A stretch of 64,000 bases of DNA from Antedon bifida (lineage: Eukaryota > Echinodermata > Crinoidea > Comatulida > Antedonidae), in assembly GCA_963402885.1 (NCBI GenBank), contig OY727094.1:24182501-24246500 (forward strand), written 5' to 3'. Below the pieces are notes generated by a model. The model was not told where the DNA came from. It was given only the letters and a program-made list of their open reading frames with translations, and ran no database searches. Shown here piece after piece: positions 20,889 through 32,271 of this stretch. Position 1 is the stretch's first letter; every line of letters starts with the position of its first letter. The position numbers and the translations under genes are program-made.

Positions 20889-21461
20889 GAGCGAAAATCA
20901 AACTGCATGCACACAATCCATTCATATCCTTCTGGTTACTGAACTTTACACTACACAACGTTGCTTGATTATTAACTCAGTCTAATCGATTATGACAATT
21001 CCCATGACAATTTCAAAAGTCGAAGATGCTGCCAGTTAAATAACTGAAACAAAAATGAAAATATGTGTTATTTAATAGGCCTATGACAACGAAGTATGTT
21101 AATTTACAATTTAGGCCATAATTATTCGAAATTAACGACGCGCTTTGAATAAACGCCCCACGATACCACCCCTTTTCCACAGAACGTATTTGAAAATAAC
21201 TCCCCCCTCACTTAAAATTATTTCCTCGAATTAACGAACCCCCCGCCCCTCCCCCCCCCACATGCATATATACACAACATTGTATTGCAACGCATTTTTA
21301 TTTGTAGTAGAATTTATTGATTGACATGATCTACAATTTACCGAGCAGTTTATAAATTTTACTGTATTTAAGTTTGTCTTCTTGATATTAATTGTGTTTT
21401 TTCATACTATATAGAAGGTATTTATTTAATTTGTTTTGTTACCATACATTATGTCATTATT
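20889..21461. other. Upstream flank of the Ig gene
   Basis: This should hold the promoter and any 5' UTR exon of the minus-strand Ig gene. I see no clear TATA box. A possible acceptor (TGCATGCAG on the minus strand, about 20907) would allow a 5' UTR intron. C-rich runs lie around 21231-21260. The first TAGGCCTA of the window is at 21076-21083. Confidence 0.4.
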
Positions 21462-21619
21462 TGGTAGGGTGGCCTGTTCCTGTCCGCGTCGCTTTTTTCT
21501 TCCTAGAATTTTCAACCAGGTACACATTTACAGCTGTGTGGACTGGGAGTTGTCAGGAATTGAACCCGGTTCTCTCTGCATGACAGTCAAGTGTCCGAAC
21601 ACTCGACTACCCAACTAAT
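21462..21619 (-). mobile_element. tRNA-derived SINE
   Basis: The minus strand begins with a tRNA-like head (21617-21545): GGTAGTCGAGTG is A-box-like, a loop carries anticodon GUC, and ACCGGGTTCAATTCC is a B box. The body then reads CAGCTGTAAATGTGTACCTG and GTTGAAAATTCTAGGAAG, to about 21462. Head, order and length fit a tRNA-derived SINE. It is a single copy here and unrelated in body to the 5.7-6.3 kb pair. Confidence 0.6.
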
Positions 21620-23254
21620 GAACACCAAAGCAACCCAAATTGCAGTATTTAAATAACACATTTTTATTTTGTACAACATTCCACCAATGATTCCGAATCT
21701 TTGTGCATTTTATGAGTTCGTAACTGGCGATAACGTACTTTTTACTAGGTAGTAAGTTATTTTTTAATATAAACTTCAATAAGAATGGCGCAAAACCTTA
21801 TTTTGTCGCAATAGACCCCTTTTCTGCACGACAATTCGAAGACCGATATCGACCGATCGTTTTATTTTGTAATATTTTAGTTTCAGTAAGTGAAGTATGT
21901 GAATCTGTAAGCTATTATATATATTGCTTATTATCGACTTTGAAATTGCAAATATAATCATTTGGAATATTCAACCAGGGAATCTTAATAGTTGTCTTAC
22001 ACATAGATACAGACCTCGTTAAATTATAATCCTAAGGATATGGAGCGCATAAGTGTCATGATGGAATGTACATAAAAAATACAGATTCATATTATACAAA
22101 TATATAAATATATTTGAGCGATATGGAGGGAGATATAGCATGTTGTTAATAGTTTGATATATTTTACTGTTTTAAATTATTTTTGTTCATTTTTCTTTCA
22201 GTTGTAGGCCTATTTTGTATTGTTATTTTGTGCAACCGATTTAAAGATGTAAATAAAAATAAATAAACGTATTATAATGAATTTATAAAATTAATCTTTA
22301 GCATTAGGCCTACTATAGGCCTATATATAGTTGTTTCATTGTGTTTTTAAATTAAACTTGATATGGTTACCTACAGGCAAACATTAACTTTGAAGATCTG
22401 AAATAAATACCGATACCAATCGATCAATCAATACTAATGCTTTTTAAGACACTAAACACTTTTTTTAGATACTAATCAGTGAACTTAAAAGCTACAAAAT
22501 CCAGAATAAAACCCACAACGCATTACGTTAACGTACCGTATCTAGGCCTATTTACTTATACCTTATAACTTAACTTAATTTACTAACTTGAGATGTAGGC
22601 AAAACACTAGTAGGCAAAAAATAACTTTGAAGATAGCTTATTAAATGAATACCAAACATCAATTAATCACTCAATAATAATAATAAGATTTTTGTTATTT
22701 GTTAAGTGTTTAGACAACTATTCCGTGATCCTAAAAGCTACCAAAACCAGAAAAAACCTACATAACATTAATTACGTCTATTTTACTTTAAGACAAAGAC
22801 ATTTCCGTTTGAGATTCTAGTTAGCAGTGAGTGTGAAAACTTCAATATAATATGAATTACAAATCGCTTTACTATAAAAATCAATTGTGATTGGCCCAAT
22901 CAGACGAAATTGTCCACAAGGAATTAAAAGAATACCGAAGCTTATATCGCTCAATTAGAGAGATAATTAACGTTTTATTGTGCACAACGTTGATAATGAC
23001 ATTATGTGGCGGATTAGGCGTCAAACAAACAAACCTAACGCCTTTGGAGATAGAATCAATGAAATGAGGATGATAATTATTTTCTCAAATCAGTCAAACG
23101 TTAACATCTATTGAAATGAATACTTATAAAATTATTATAATCAATAATATTATTCACAAAATTATAATTGTCATCAATTCAAGTAGTTCGTCAGTGAATT
23201 CTAGAAGGTGTGCATGATTGGATGATGCACGCGCACTTTGAAACTTTGATGACA
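21620..23254. other. Gene-free stretch, several TAGGCCTA motifs
   Basis: No gene is supported. TAGGCCTA occurs at 22205, 22305, 22316 and 22543. Segments near 22375-22520 and 22600-22760 resemble each other (ACTTTGAAGAT, CTAAAAGCTAC, CCAGAA-AAACC), so they may be an old tandem duplication of about 230 bp. Confidence 0.4.
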
Positions 23255-23353
23255 ATCATCATCATCATTATCATCATCATCACCATCGTCGTCGTCAATA
23301 TCATCATCATCATCATTATCATCATCATCAACAACATCGTCATCATCATCATT
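23255..23353. repeat. (ATC)n microsatellite
   Basis: Almost pure ATC/ATT triplets run for about 100 bp with GTC interruptions. The open frame here (isoleucine runs) is a by-product of the repeat. Confidence 0.85.
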
Positions 23354-24127
23354 CTCCATCAATGTATGTCAAGTATGAGCATGGACGGTGTTTTTCCAAT
23401 ACAATATGACATATGAAATGTGACGCACATAATTATATCAAAAAGATCATTACAATAAACTACTAATACAATGAAGATGTCATCACAAGAGACATAATAG
23501 TAAAACTTAAGAGTAAGACATGAATTGAAAACAGAATTGAATTCGTGTCATGTTAATGATTGTTTAGTGTTCTTCAAATATTTGAATATTTTCAGTTCTG
23601 AATAATTTATGGTTGTAATTTTATTAATTGTGAAAAATTGTAGTAAAAGTCACCGTAATGCACATCACGTGAGATGTCGACAGGAAATTGCTTGAATGAA
23701 CATATTTTAAATTTTATAAGTAAACAGTTGTCCTGTTTCAATTGTGAAAATTGTTTTTTATAACATGACTGATTGAGCAGGCGCGGGAAACAGGAAAGCA
23801 TTGGCATTTTTACTGTTTAATAAATTAAATCTGTTAAATCAATCTATCAAAAAAGTCAAATGAATATTGTATTATTAAAAACATTTAAAATTAATGTCTA
23901 ATGAAAACATACATGTGGTATACTGGAATTTAGTACATTTCATAGTTTAGTTACATTTTCTGCATATTATAAATAAATTCAGTATTTTTGACCAGAGTTG
24001 ATTGGTAACAGTAAAGTATTTTGTTTGGTGGCAAATATTGTTAAATCATGGAGGGAATAGCGCTATATCATGACCCACTTTCATTGCTCATTATAAAGGC
24101 AAATTTTTGAATAATGACAATGCTATG
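23354..24127. other. Gene-free AT-rich stretch
   Basis: Nothing recognisable is present. The short minus-strand frame at 23607-23807 has no domain signal. Confidence 0.4.
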
Positions 24128-24230
24128 TATCAGTGGCTGGATCTTAATGGAGATACAAAAAATATTATTAAAAACCTAAATTAAAACGATAAGGAATAAA
24201 AACACTAACCCTTGAACAGTTTAAGTGAGA
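24128..24230 (-). mobile_element. Worn Penelope-like terminal repeat fragment
   Basis: ATCAGTGGCTGGATCTTAAT, GGAGATACAAAAAA and AAATTAAAACGATAAG match the 4706-4920 repeat in the same orientation. The hammerhead-like region has decayed to a weak AACCCTTGAACAGTTTAAGT. Confidence 0.55.
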
Positions 24231-24969
24231 GTACTTATAGACCTCCATATTGCTGTTTAACGTATGTATACTTGTATTTGTTTGAACGGCAATCAAAAAA
24301 TCCGTGGTAATTCCTTAAAAATGTAACACGAAAAGCAAAGGGTGTGTACAGTTAATTTAAATCCATACCATCGCGTTTTTCACAAAGCCTTATTTCCAAA
24401 AATATCTGATTGAAATGTGAATTGAAAAAAAAATGAAAATATGTATTTAAAAAAAATCCTTATGCCTGTATGCACAAAGAACCTTTAGACAGGTTATACT
24501 AGGTTAAGATCAATGATATTCAATCAAAATGTTGAAATCGTTATTAAAGAGTATAAAAGTCATCTAGTTCGTACACGTACACCACCTGCTTGCAATCAAA
24601 TGTTGTTTGTTTTATATCGATATTCATAGATTAGCATAACTTCTTTGAAATAATTCTACACGCTTTATATTTTCATTTTTTTTGTAACGATGTACATTGT
24701 TAATAGGTGTTTCTACATGCCTTTCGTCAAATTCGAATCCTGTTTTCATAATGGTAATTTTGATACCCTTACCTATGACTGGAAACTTTGTCTACAAGAT
24801 CGAGTTGTGCAAGACAGAACACATTAGGCCTACGTTCATTTTCTGTTAACTTTTATAATATTAATTTAATATTCACGATAAAACTATTGATTGAAATGAA
24901 CACAAATTAAAATAAAATAATTTAAACTATACAAATGGCACAATTTCAAATATTTATTTTAGTGATTTT
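24231..24969. other. Gene-free AT-rich stretch
   Basis: No gene or repeat family is recognised. One TAGGCCTA occurs at 24825-24832. Confidence 0.4.
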
Positions 24970-25440
24970 GTTTGTTTGTTTGTTTCTTTCTTTATTTCCA
25001 TTCACAACAAAAAACATAAACATACATAAATATTCATTACAAAAATGAAAGAATGGAAAGGGGGAAATCTCTGAAGCACAGCTGTATAAATGAGAAAACT
25101 AGAGATAGATTGCAGATCGTTATTTGAGCAACTGGGGCAGTGAGTAAAAGGTACTGTGCATATATCGAAATGGCCGGAAGTGTAAAAATGGAGAAAATAA
25201 ACAAAAATATTAGGCTTATTATATGCCCATTGAGTCGCTCATGATCGGCATAGTGCTTCCGGGCGACAAACAGGGTTCATCTTGTCTTTTTGTCCTTTTA
25301 TATCCCACCTATGTTGGTCACTTTGAATGGTGATGGTCACTATTAAAGTAGAAGTTATTTGTCCTCGTATCCCCACAGGCGGGTGCCCCACCGGAGGTGC
25401 TGACCGGTCGTGGGCGACAAATGTTTTGTTTTTTTTTTTG
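24970..25440 (-). mobile_element. Possible retroelement 3' end or retroposed transcript
   Basis: Read on the minus strand, a GC-rich block (about 25430-25240) contains GGGATATAAAAGG, a TATA-box-like motif at about 25312-25300. About 300 bases on come TGAATGGAAATAAAG and a run of (AAAC)n at 24972-24990, i.e. a poly(A)-signal-like end with a simple tail. The contrast in base composition and the tailed end suggest a retroposed insertion, either a non-LTR element or a solo LTR. No diagnostic protein motif is seen. Confidence 0.3.
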
Positions 25441-28400
25441 TACATAATTGTTGTATGTATGTACATGTAGATGCATTTAAATAATAGTTACCAAACTGAC
25501 TCACATTCGCTTCTTTTTTGTGTACTGTTGGGTGTTGTTGTAAAATTGTAATAATTGAAATTGTAAATTGTAATTGTGAATTGAATTGTGAATAAATGTA
25601 AGCGGGCCTAGAACCGTGCATCATGATATCAATAGTTATTCATGACATTTTTAGTTTCAATTTATATGCAAGCCTGTCTATGCAGCAACATTTTTAGGAT
25701 GTTATGTGTGCATCCATTATTCATTGAATCGTTGAAGCATGACGAATATGGTTTTGAATGGAGAGGACCGCCTCTAATCTCCTTTATTATTACTGTTAAC
25801 GCCTTTTTCCATAATTGTTGATATCCATTCTAATGATAAAATCCTGTTTTTGTCCTGATGTTTAATCAATCAAGAAGAAAGATATAGTTTTGTATAGATG
25901 ACGATGACAATCTACACATCTGTTTAGAAAGGTGAGCACACATCCCAAGGCGAATTCACTGATATATCTAGATCACCACTGATCACACAATTTCCCTTAG
26001 TTCATTGTAATGAAGGAGAAAAGATCAATATAGAATACTTTTTTTCTATTTGGCCGTAACAATCTTAATTGTAGAATGAATGAGTCTTTATTTCACACAT
26101 TTTAACTTTTTTTTTAAAATACAACAAAAATGTATTTTGTTTTAATCCCACTGTTATTTCCAATTAAGACGTATATTGAAAACATTACATTTTAATAATA
26201 TTGAAAAGTTAGAACAGATATCTGCACTATGGCATAACTCGACAATACATCATACTTTACTATATACTACGATACTTTCCTTTAGGTTTAGTTTAGAATA
26301 GAAATAGTGTATAATTGTTATGCCTGCGATTAGAATAGAAACATTTAAAACTTTGGTATACTATTTATACACATCAATAGAAAAAAGATATAAATGGAAA
26401 ACATTTTCTTATAAAATATGTGCATTTTGAATTATTCTTTAAGATATCACTATAGAATATTCTGAATAATAATTTGTATTTACATACATTATTTCGATTG
26501 TAGTAATCGAGTTGAGTATCCACATTAAGATAGGGGCGCCGCTAACCATCATTATTATAAGAACTTGTATCTGAAGGTTTAGTGTACACAATCAGACTCG
26601 AGTGTATTTTAAAGAACCGAGTTCTTCTTCCAGAAGATTACATATTTTGCATGAACGAACGTGGCTGTTTACAAAGGTAATGTTACCATGTACGGTAATT
26701 TACTTCCATTAGACAGAAAATTTATATATTATTTTCCTACAGTCAAACTATTGATTGAGTATCATTTCGACTTTTTTGAAGTTAGCAAATAGTGTCAGAG
26801 TGTCCCATTCATGTTTTCATTTAGGTTTTGGTACCAAACGATTATAATCGTAATCAACAATATAATAATTTCCAATTCATACAACACGTTTTGTTTCGTA
26901 TTGGTATTTTCTATTTGCTTTAAACAAATAGCAGAAAAATTGCAAAGAATGCTATAATAGGTTTTACACGCATGTACGAGTAGAGAAAACACTCTCATTA
27001 GGACAACTGTTACCTACATACCTAAATACATCCTAAAATATTAAACATGTACTTTAAGCATTTGGTTTTGTTTGTCAATACATGCGACACAGTTATCATG
27101 CTATGTCAAATATAGAGCTCGTTACTTGCCACTTGTTTCTGTCAAAGGAAATTCGGTAATACATTAACATTATAATTTAAAATTAACATTTTGGATGAAA
27201 CCCTAAAAGCTACAAAAAGCTATTTTTTGACAGACTTACATTGTATGTTCAGTCTTGAAAACATTATTTAGGCCTTATACTTGAAATGACCTTAATATTT
27301 GCCATGCATTTTGTCTGAGGTTTGCTTGTACTATATTTCTACTTCAATAATAATGAAGTTCGACTTATATCTGTATTTTAATAAATATTTTGTATTTATT
27401 TTTCTGTTTCGACTATGACATTTTAATTATATTCATGATGAATACAAAGAGTGTTAATTTAGAATGTTTTACTGCCGTTAATTAGCTATTTTGATATATA
27501 TATATATAATTTATTAATGATTTTGTTGTTTTGCAACTTAGCTGATAGGGCCTAGTTAAACACGTGTACATGATGATTTTCTTTCTCTACACAGCTGTAC
27601 AACTATGTGTATTTTATAGAGAAAGAAAATAAATATGGAATGGAAATAAATATAAAATAAATAAGTTAAATAAGAAAATTCAACAAGTTCTCGATAAAAT
27701 GTAAATTACTATAAAATTGATCACATGCGATGCACTATAAGCTGAACACATACTGGTTAATACTCAAATCAGCAATGTCCAGCCAACATTTCTAAAGATT
27801 GTAGATTGGTTTGTGCAACTAATGCCGGGTTTAAAGAGGAGGTCTGTTTAATGGGAAGGGATCTCTAACTGCAGCATATTGGATCAGTTAGTGACCATAA
27901 TGACAACTATTATTGCTATTATAATGATAATTTTGTTTTGAAAGAATGCATGTCAATATTTTGCCTGAAATGGATAATTGTTTATAATAGTAGTATTCAT
28001 GGTCAGGATTAGGAATAATAGTACAAGCTAAGAGTTTTAGGTAATTATGGATAAAAGGTCGAAATATTTACAGGAATTACAGATTTCAACATGTCCATGA
28101 GGCATGAATAAAATCAACGACTAAAGCCCCAAAAAGTTCATACACAAGATTTTTTCTATCTTTATACATCTGTTGTTAGTGAATCCTTTGTATACATGTT
28201 CGACTTGAATGATCAAGGGAGTAATTTATTTGCATAATACATCACGATCAAATGTATAAAAGTAATAACTACCAAATGATAACTAAGAAAGCAATTATAG
28301 AAACGATTCGATACAATTTGTTGTTCCGTGCCGTTTCTATCGGTTGAGATAAAGAAGATGTGCATTACCAGACAGAAGACGCCGTTAGTAGCTGTAATTT

Positions 28401-28984
28401 CTTTAAGAAAGTGAGTTATGTTAAAAGTCATACCTAAGGGGAGATTTCAGTTTGTTTCTAGAAAGTGGAAAATATATCCATATACGAATATATTTTCATA
28501 TTTCAATAACAAAACAGTAATGCCTTATTTCCCATGGCCCATTTTGTTTATCGAGATCAATGCCCAAGGATAGATGTTACTTGGCATGATTAGTGTTTTT
28601 TCAACATCGACATTTTGAAAGCGTCTGCTAGAAGTGTCCTTCTGGTAATTCCTTAACTGCTATAGGGGCTGTAATTAATTGTTCTAATGGATTTCAAAAA
28701 TCCCATAGACGTTTGAGGCTGGCAATTTATTCTCTTTCTGTTAAGCTGACTTATGCAAAAAATTACATTATGTACATTAAGAAATACATCTTAAATGTTG
28801 TTACATAAATGAAATATACTTAGAATCTAAAGTATACATACATTGTTCCATCCAGTATGACGGACACAATCTGTGATGCAGAAGTCTGTATGAATAATAC
28901 CAAACCTGAACCAACCCTATAAAGTGGTACAAAATCACTTGATTCTGTAAAAGGAATGATATGCGTAACTGGAACACTAATATT
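25441..28984. other. Gene-free AT-rich stretch
   Basis: No gene is supported across 3.5 kb. Minor items: an (AT)n run at about 27497-27510, and an inverted repeat with TTTTCTTTCTCT and AGAGAAAGAAAA arms (about 27587-27622). The short frames lack domain features. Confidence 0.5.
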
Positions 28985-29250
28985 ATGGGAAGATAGAGAG
29001 TTCAGTGAGTGATCGAGCGGTTAAGAGGGTTCAAGGATCACTGGTCCATAGTAGAACAAGTGGGATTCTTAGATAAACACTTTTATAAACAGAGGACCAG
29101 TGTTATTTACACGAAATGTATTTCGAACGCGTATGTGCTAGTTCACACACTTCTAGGGAATCGTCTCCGGTGTGCTGATCATCCTCACTCCAGGAGAACA
29201 GGTTCGACTGAAGAAGTCACCCGTATAAAGAATAACAATAATAATAATAA
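28985..29250 (+). mobile_element. Probable SINE with (AAT)n tail
   Basis: GTGATCGAGCGGTTAAGAGG (29009-29028) resembles a tRNA A-box region. A B-box-like GGTTCGACTGA lies at about 29202, too far away for one tRNA. The segment is GC-richer than its flanks and ends in AATAATAATAATAATAG. The composition and triplet tail fit a short retroposon; the family is unknown. The 102-codon frame inside it is not a protein gene. Confidence 0.35.
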
Positions 29251-30246
29251 TAGAATATCGAGTGTATGTAACAACAGTTTCATTAGGCCTATATTAGCAA
29301 GTTTGTTTAAACATTAGGTTTTAAAGCAATGTGTTATTTCAAAATTTTGAATTAAAATAATAACATTCTAATTTCTGTTAACAAATGAAACCAACATGAG
29401 CAGACGTTTGGGTTGAATCTTTTATAATGAAAGTTCATATTTTTCAAACCAGGCCTCCCATAATAATTTAGTTAATCTACGTGCTTACGTTACTAGAACA
29501 CAATATTACTACTATTAAGCGTACTGCTTGCTTGGTGTGAATTGTTGAAAAATGCTTTTAATTTCCTACTATATTAAACTACAGTATATCATACTTCTAT
29601 TCTTGGTTTATCGCTTCTGAAATTAGTAATATGATATTTGTAATTAACAATATTAGTATTTTATTGGCAATGCTGTCGGTTACAGACGTTTGTAAGAAAC
29701 CTGTACTTTATTGCTAATTGGGTTTCTTTGTTGGTTAAAAAAAAACACAACCATTACTCTTTTCATTGTACGATTCCATTCTTCAACCTATTGACAGTTT
29801 ATGAATACCTATCAACGTAATTAGAAAACAAGAAAAGTTATTGTTACACTACTGCGTAGACATATCTTGTTCATTTAGTTAATATAAGTGACACTAACAA
29901 CATCTTTGTTCGAATTATATTACAGTTTAACTATTCTCATTTATCACTGTTCATCACAATTCCTTGTCCAATAAATTAAATACCATTGGAGAATAATTGC
30001 GTTTTCCTCTCGACAGTTAGTTTTGTTCATCAGGCATCAATAAATTATATATTAACATACTTCCATAATATGAATAATATTGATATAAACTTCTTATTCT
30101 TATTCACAAAATATAGGCAGCAGTGACAGTGACGTCATTAAATTGTTACTGTTTTTTAGCTAACATAATGCAACAAAAGCAAAACATGTGTTCATGTATT
30201 GCATAAGTCTAGGCCTAACATTTTTTTTTCGATTTGAACGATTTTT
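29251..30246. other. Gene-free AT-rich stretch
   Basis: No gene is supported. There is an isolated TGACGTCA at 30130-30137 and TAGGCCTA at 29284 and 30210. Confidence 0.4.
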
Positions 30247-30250
30247 TTAA

Positions 30251-30597
30251 AGATGTATTGTCCCCCAAAAACATGAAAAATGAAGATTAATTAAATCAGA
30301 CTTTGAATATGTTATTTTGTAGTTTTAATCAAGTTAATCACTTCCATAGAAAAAAAAACGAAAAAAAAAAATGTTTTCACTTATAAAATGACAAAATAAA
30401 TGGTAAATTCAGCCAAAAATCCATTGGCTGGCAGCCAATTTGACCATTTTTTGCTTTAAATTACATTTTTCTCAGGTAAATACATTTTTTTTTCGACCCA
30501 ATTTTTGGTCAAAGTGGATAGCTATTATGTTACATTAAAATGGAATATTAAAAAAAAATTGTTTTAAGAATTATTTTTTCAGGGGGACAATACATCT
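30251..30597. mobile_element. TTAA-flanked MITE (piggyBac-like), best copy
   Basis: The ends are AGATGTATTGTCCCCC and its exact reverse complement, flanked on both sides by TTAA (30247-30250 and 30598-30601). A TTAA duplication is the signature of piggyBac-type transposition. The 347 bp interior has no frame and contains CCATTGGCTGGCAGCCAA, itself nearly palindromic. Related copies are at 31967-32271, 36254-36493 and 14573-14724 (inverted), with a fragment near 6568. Confidence 0.75.
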
Positions 30598-30601
30598 TTA
30601 A

Positions 30602-31966
30602 TGTTTTCCCGGGACGTTTAAAACAAGTTGATGATTGAAAGATTCGATCTTTTTTGGCTTATTGACTCATCAATGACTATTTATTGATTGAATGGTATCA
30701 CGTTTTACGATGTGATCGAGTGATCGATTACTTTATTGTTCGGTTGGTTGTTCGATTACATTATAGTTTATTTTTCGGCGGCCCAGCCCGGATTTTTTAA
30801 AATTTTATTTTATTTTCGTAAAGTTTTAACATGAATTTGGCGAAAGATGTGTCTTCTTTTCCAAATTGATGAATGTAGTATATAATTATGTAACTGAATG
30901 ACAGATAGGTTGTTTAATTTATTTATTGCATTTATGGTTACTAAAGTCGAATTCGGTTTTATTACGTAGTTTTGTAATCAATAATAAACGTCATACAAAA
31001 ATAAGTAAATAGTTTAGTTAACTTATGATAAATATAGTTTAGTTAACTTATGATAAATAATACTACAGTATTTCTATTTCCATAAATATTAATTGATACT
31101 AATTAGTAACCAATCAATGCTTCATGGCGCTCAGAAACAGAACAAAGAAAGAAAGAAAATAATGTTATCTTCAATATTCAGTAATTACACAGAGAAACCA
31201 TATTATACTTTATTCATTCATGATTGCCTGATATTTCAGGAAGGTTGACCTTTGCTACAAATAACAAGATATAAAGATGCTATTATGAATGGAACCAGGT
31301 GGGCGAGGCGAGGAGGGGGGGGGGGGAGGTAAGTAGGCCTATAATTGTTTACGAGTTGTAGACCTAACATACGATGTAATCATGTTGAGCTCTAATTATG
31401 TATTGTAACATTCTCAAGCCTTACATGGCTATGACGTGTGTATTTTGGATTGAATGAAACTTGTAAATTTGCAATTATTTCTTTAACAGGATCAGGTGCA
31501 CACTGGTGAATTCATTGCAATTCTATCAACGATTTAATAACATATTGATTATTATAACTAATATACAGGAATCTTAATTTGTTATATCTTTGAATTTGAA
31601 TTTTGATTCACTACCACTCCTTGGCTGTAAAACGTGTCTCAGAGGGAAAAAACTGAATTAATAACTGTTTACATTTAGGAACACGCTACTTTATTAACTT
31701 TCAATACAAAGAAGACATAGGAAGAAAACAATTGTCTTGCTAATTTACATTCATGGCTTTGCATAATGATATATTTAATATAAATATAAACCAGGTTTTT
31801 TGTATTGATAACTGTAAATATACCTGCGTTAAAGGTATATTAAACAATATGTCTGCTACTGTATGCAATAAGAATCCTATTGTCAAATTCTGAATTTGCT
31901 TTACAGACTCTATAGGCCTATTGAAGGTTCTTATTTATCACTTAAAATATAATCCTACATTTTGAA
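30602..31966. other. Gene-free stretch between two MITE copies
   Basis: A 24 bp unit (TAGTTTAGTTAACTTATG...) is duplicated at 31010-31058. A G-rich tract with a run of 14 G lies at about 31313-31326. TAGGCCTA occurs at 31334 and 31913. No gene is seen. Confidence 0.5.
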
Positions 31967-32271
31967 AGATGCATTGTCCCCCAAAAACATGAAAAATGGC
32001 AATGGTTAATAAAATCTGACTTGAAACAGGTCATTTTGCAGATAATCACTTCCGTAGAAAAATAACATAATAAATGATTAAATTCAACCAAAAATCCATT
32101 GGCTGGCAGCCAACTTGACCATTTTTTTTGCTTTAAATTACCGTACAATTTTTTCAGGTAAATACATTTTTGGTCAATTTTTGGTCAAAGTGGATAACTA
32201 TTATGTGACATTAAAATGGCATATTCAACAAAAAAAAATTAAAAAATATTTTTCAGGGGGACAATACATCT
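31967..32271. mobile_element. TTAA MITE family, second copy
   Basis: The ends are AGATGCATTGTCCCCC and GGGGGACAATACATCT, with the same orientation and interior order as 30251-30597, including CCATTGGCTGGCAGCCAA. The flanks are TGAA and TTGA rather than a clean TTAA pair, so the target duplication has decayed. The short frames inside it are not genes. Confidence 0.7.

Noticed and set aside
23210..23416. Frame with isoleucine runs
   Set aside because: Produced by the (ATC)n microsatellite.
29009..29317. 102-codon frame starting M-I-E-R-L-R-G
   Set aside because: Lies inside a SINE-like segment and ends in translated AAT repeats.
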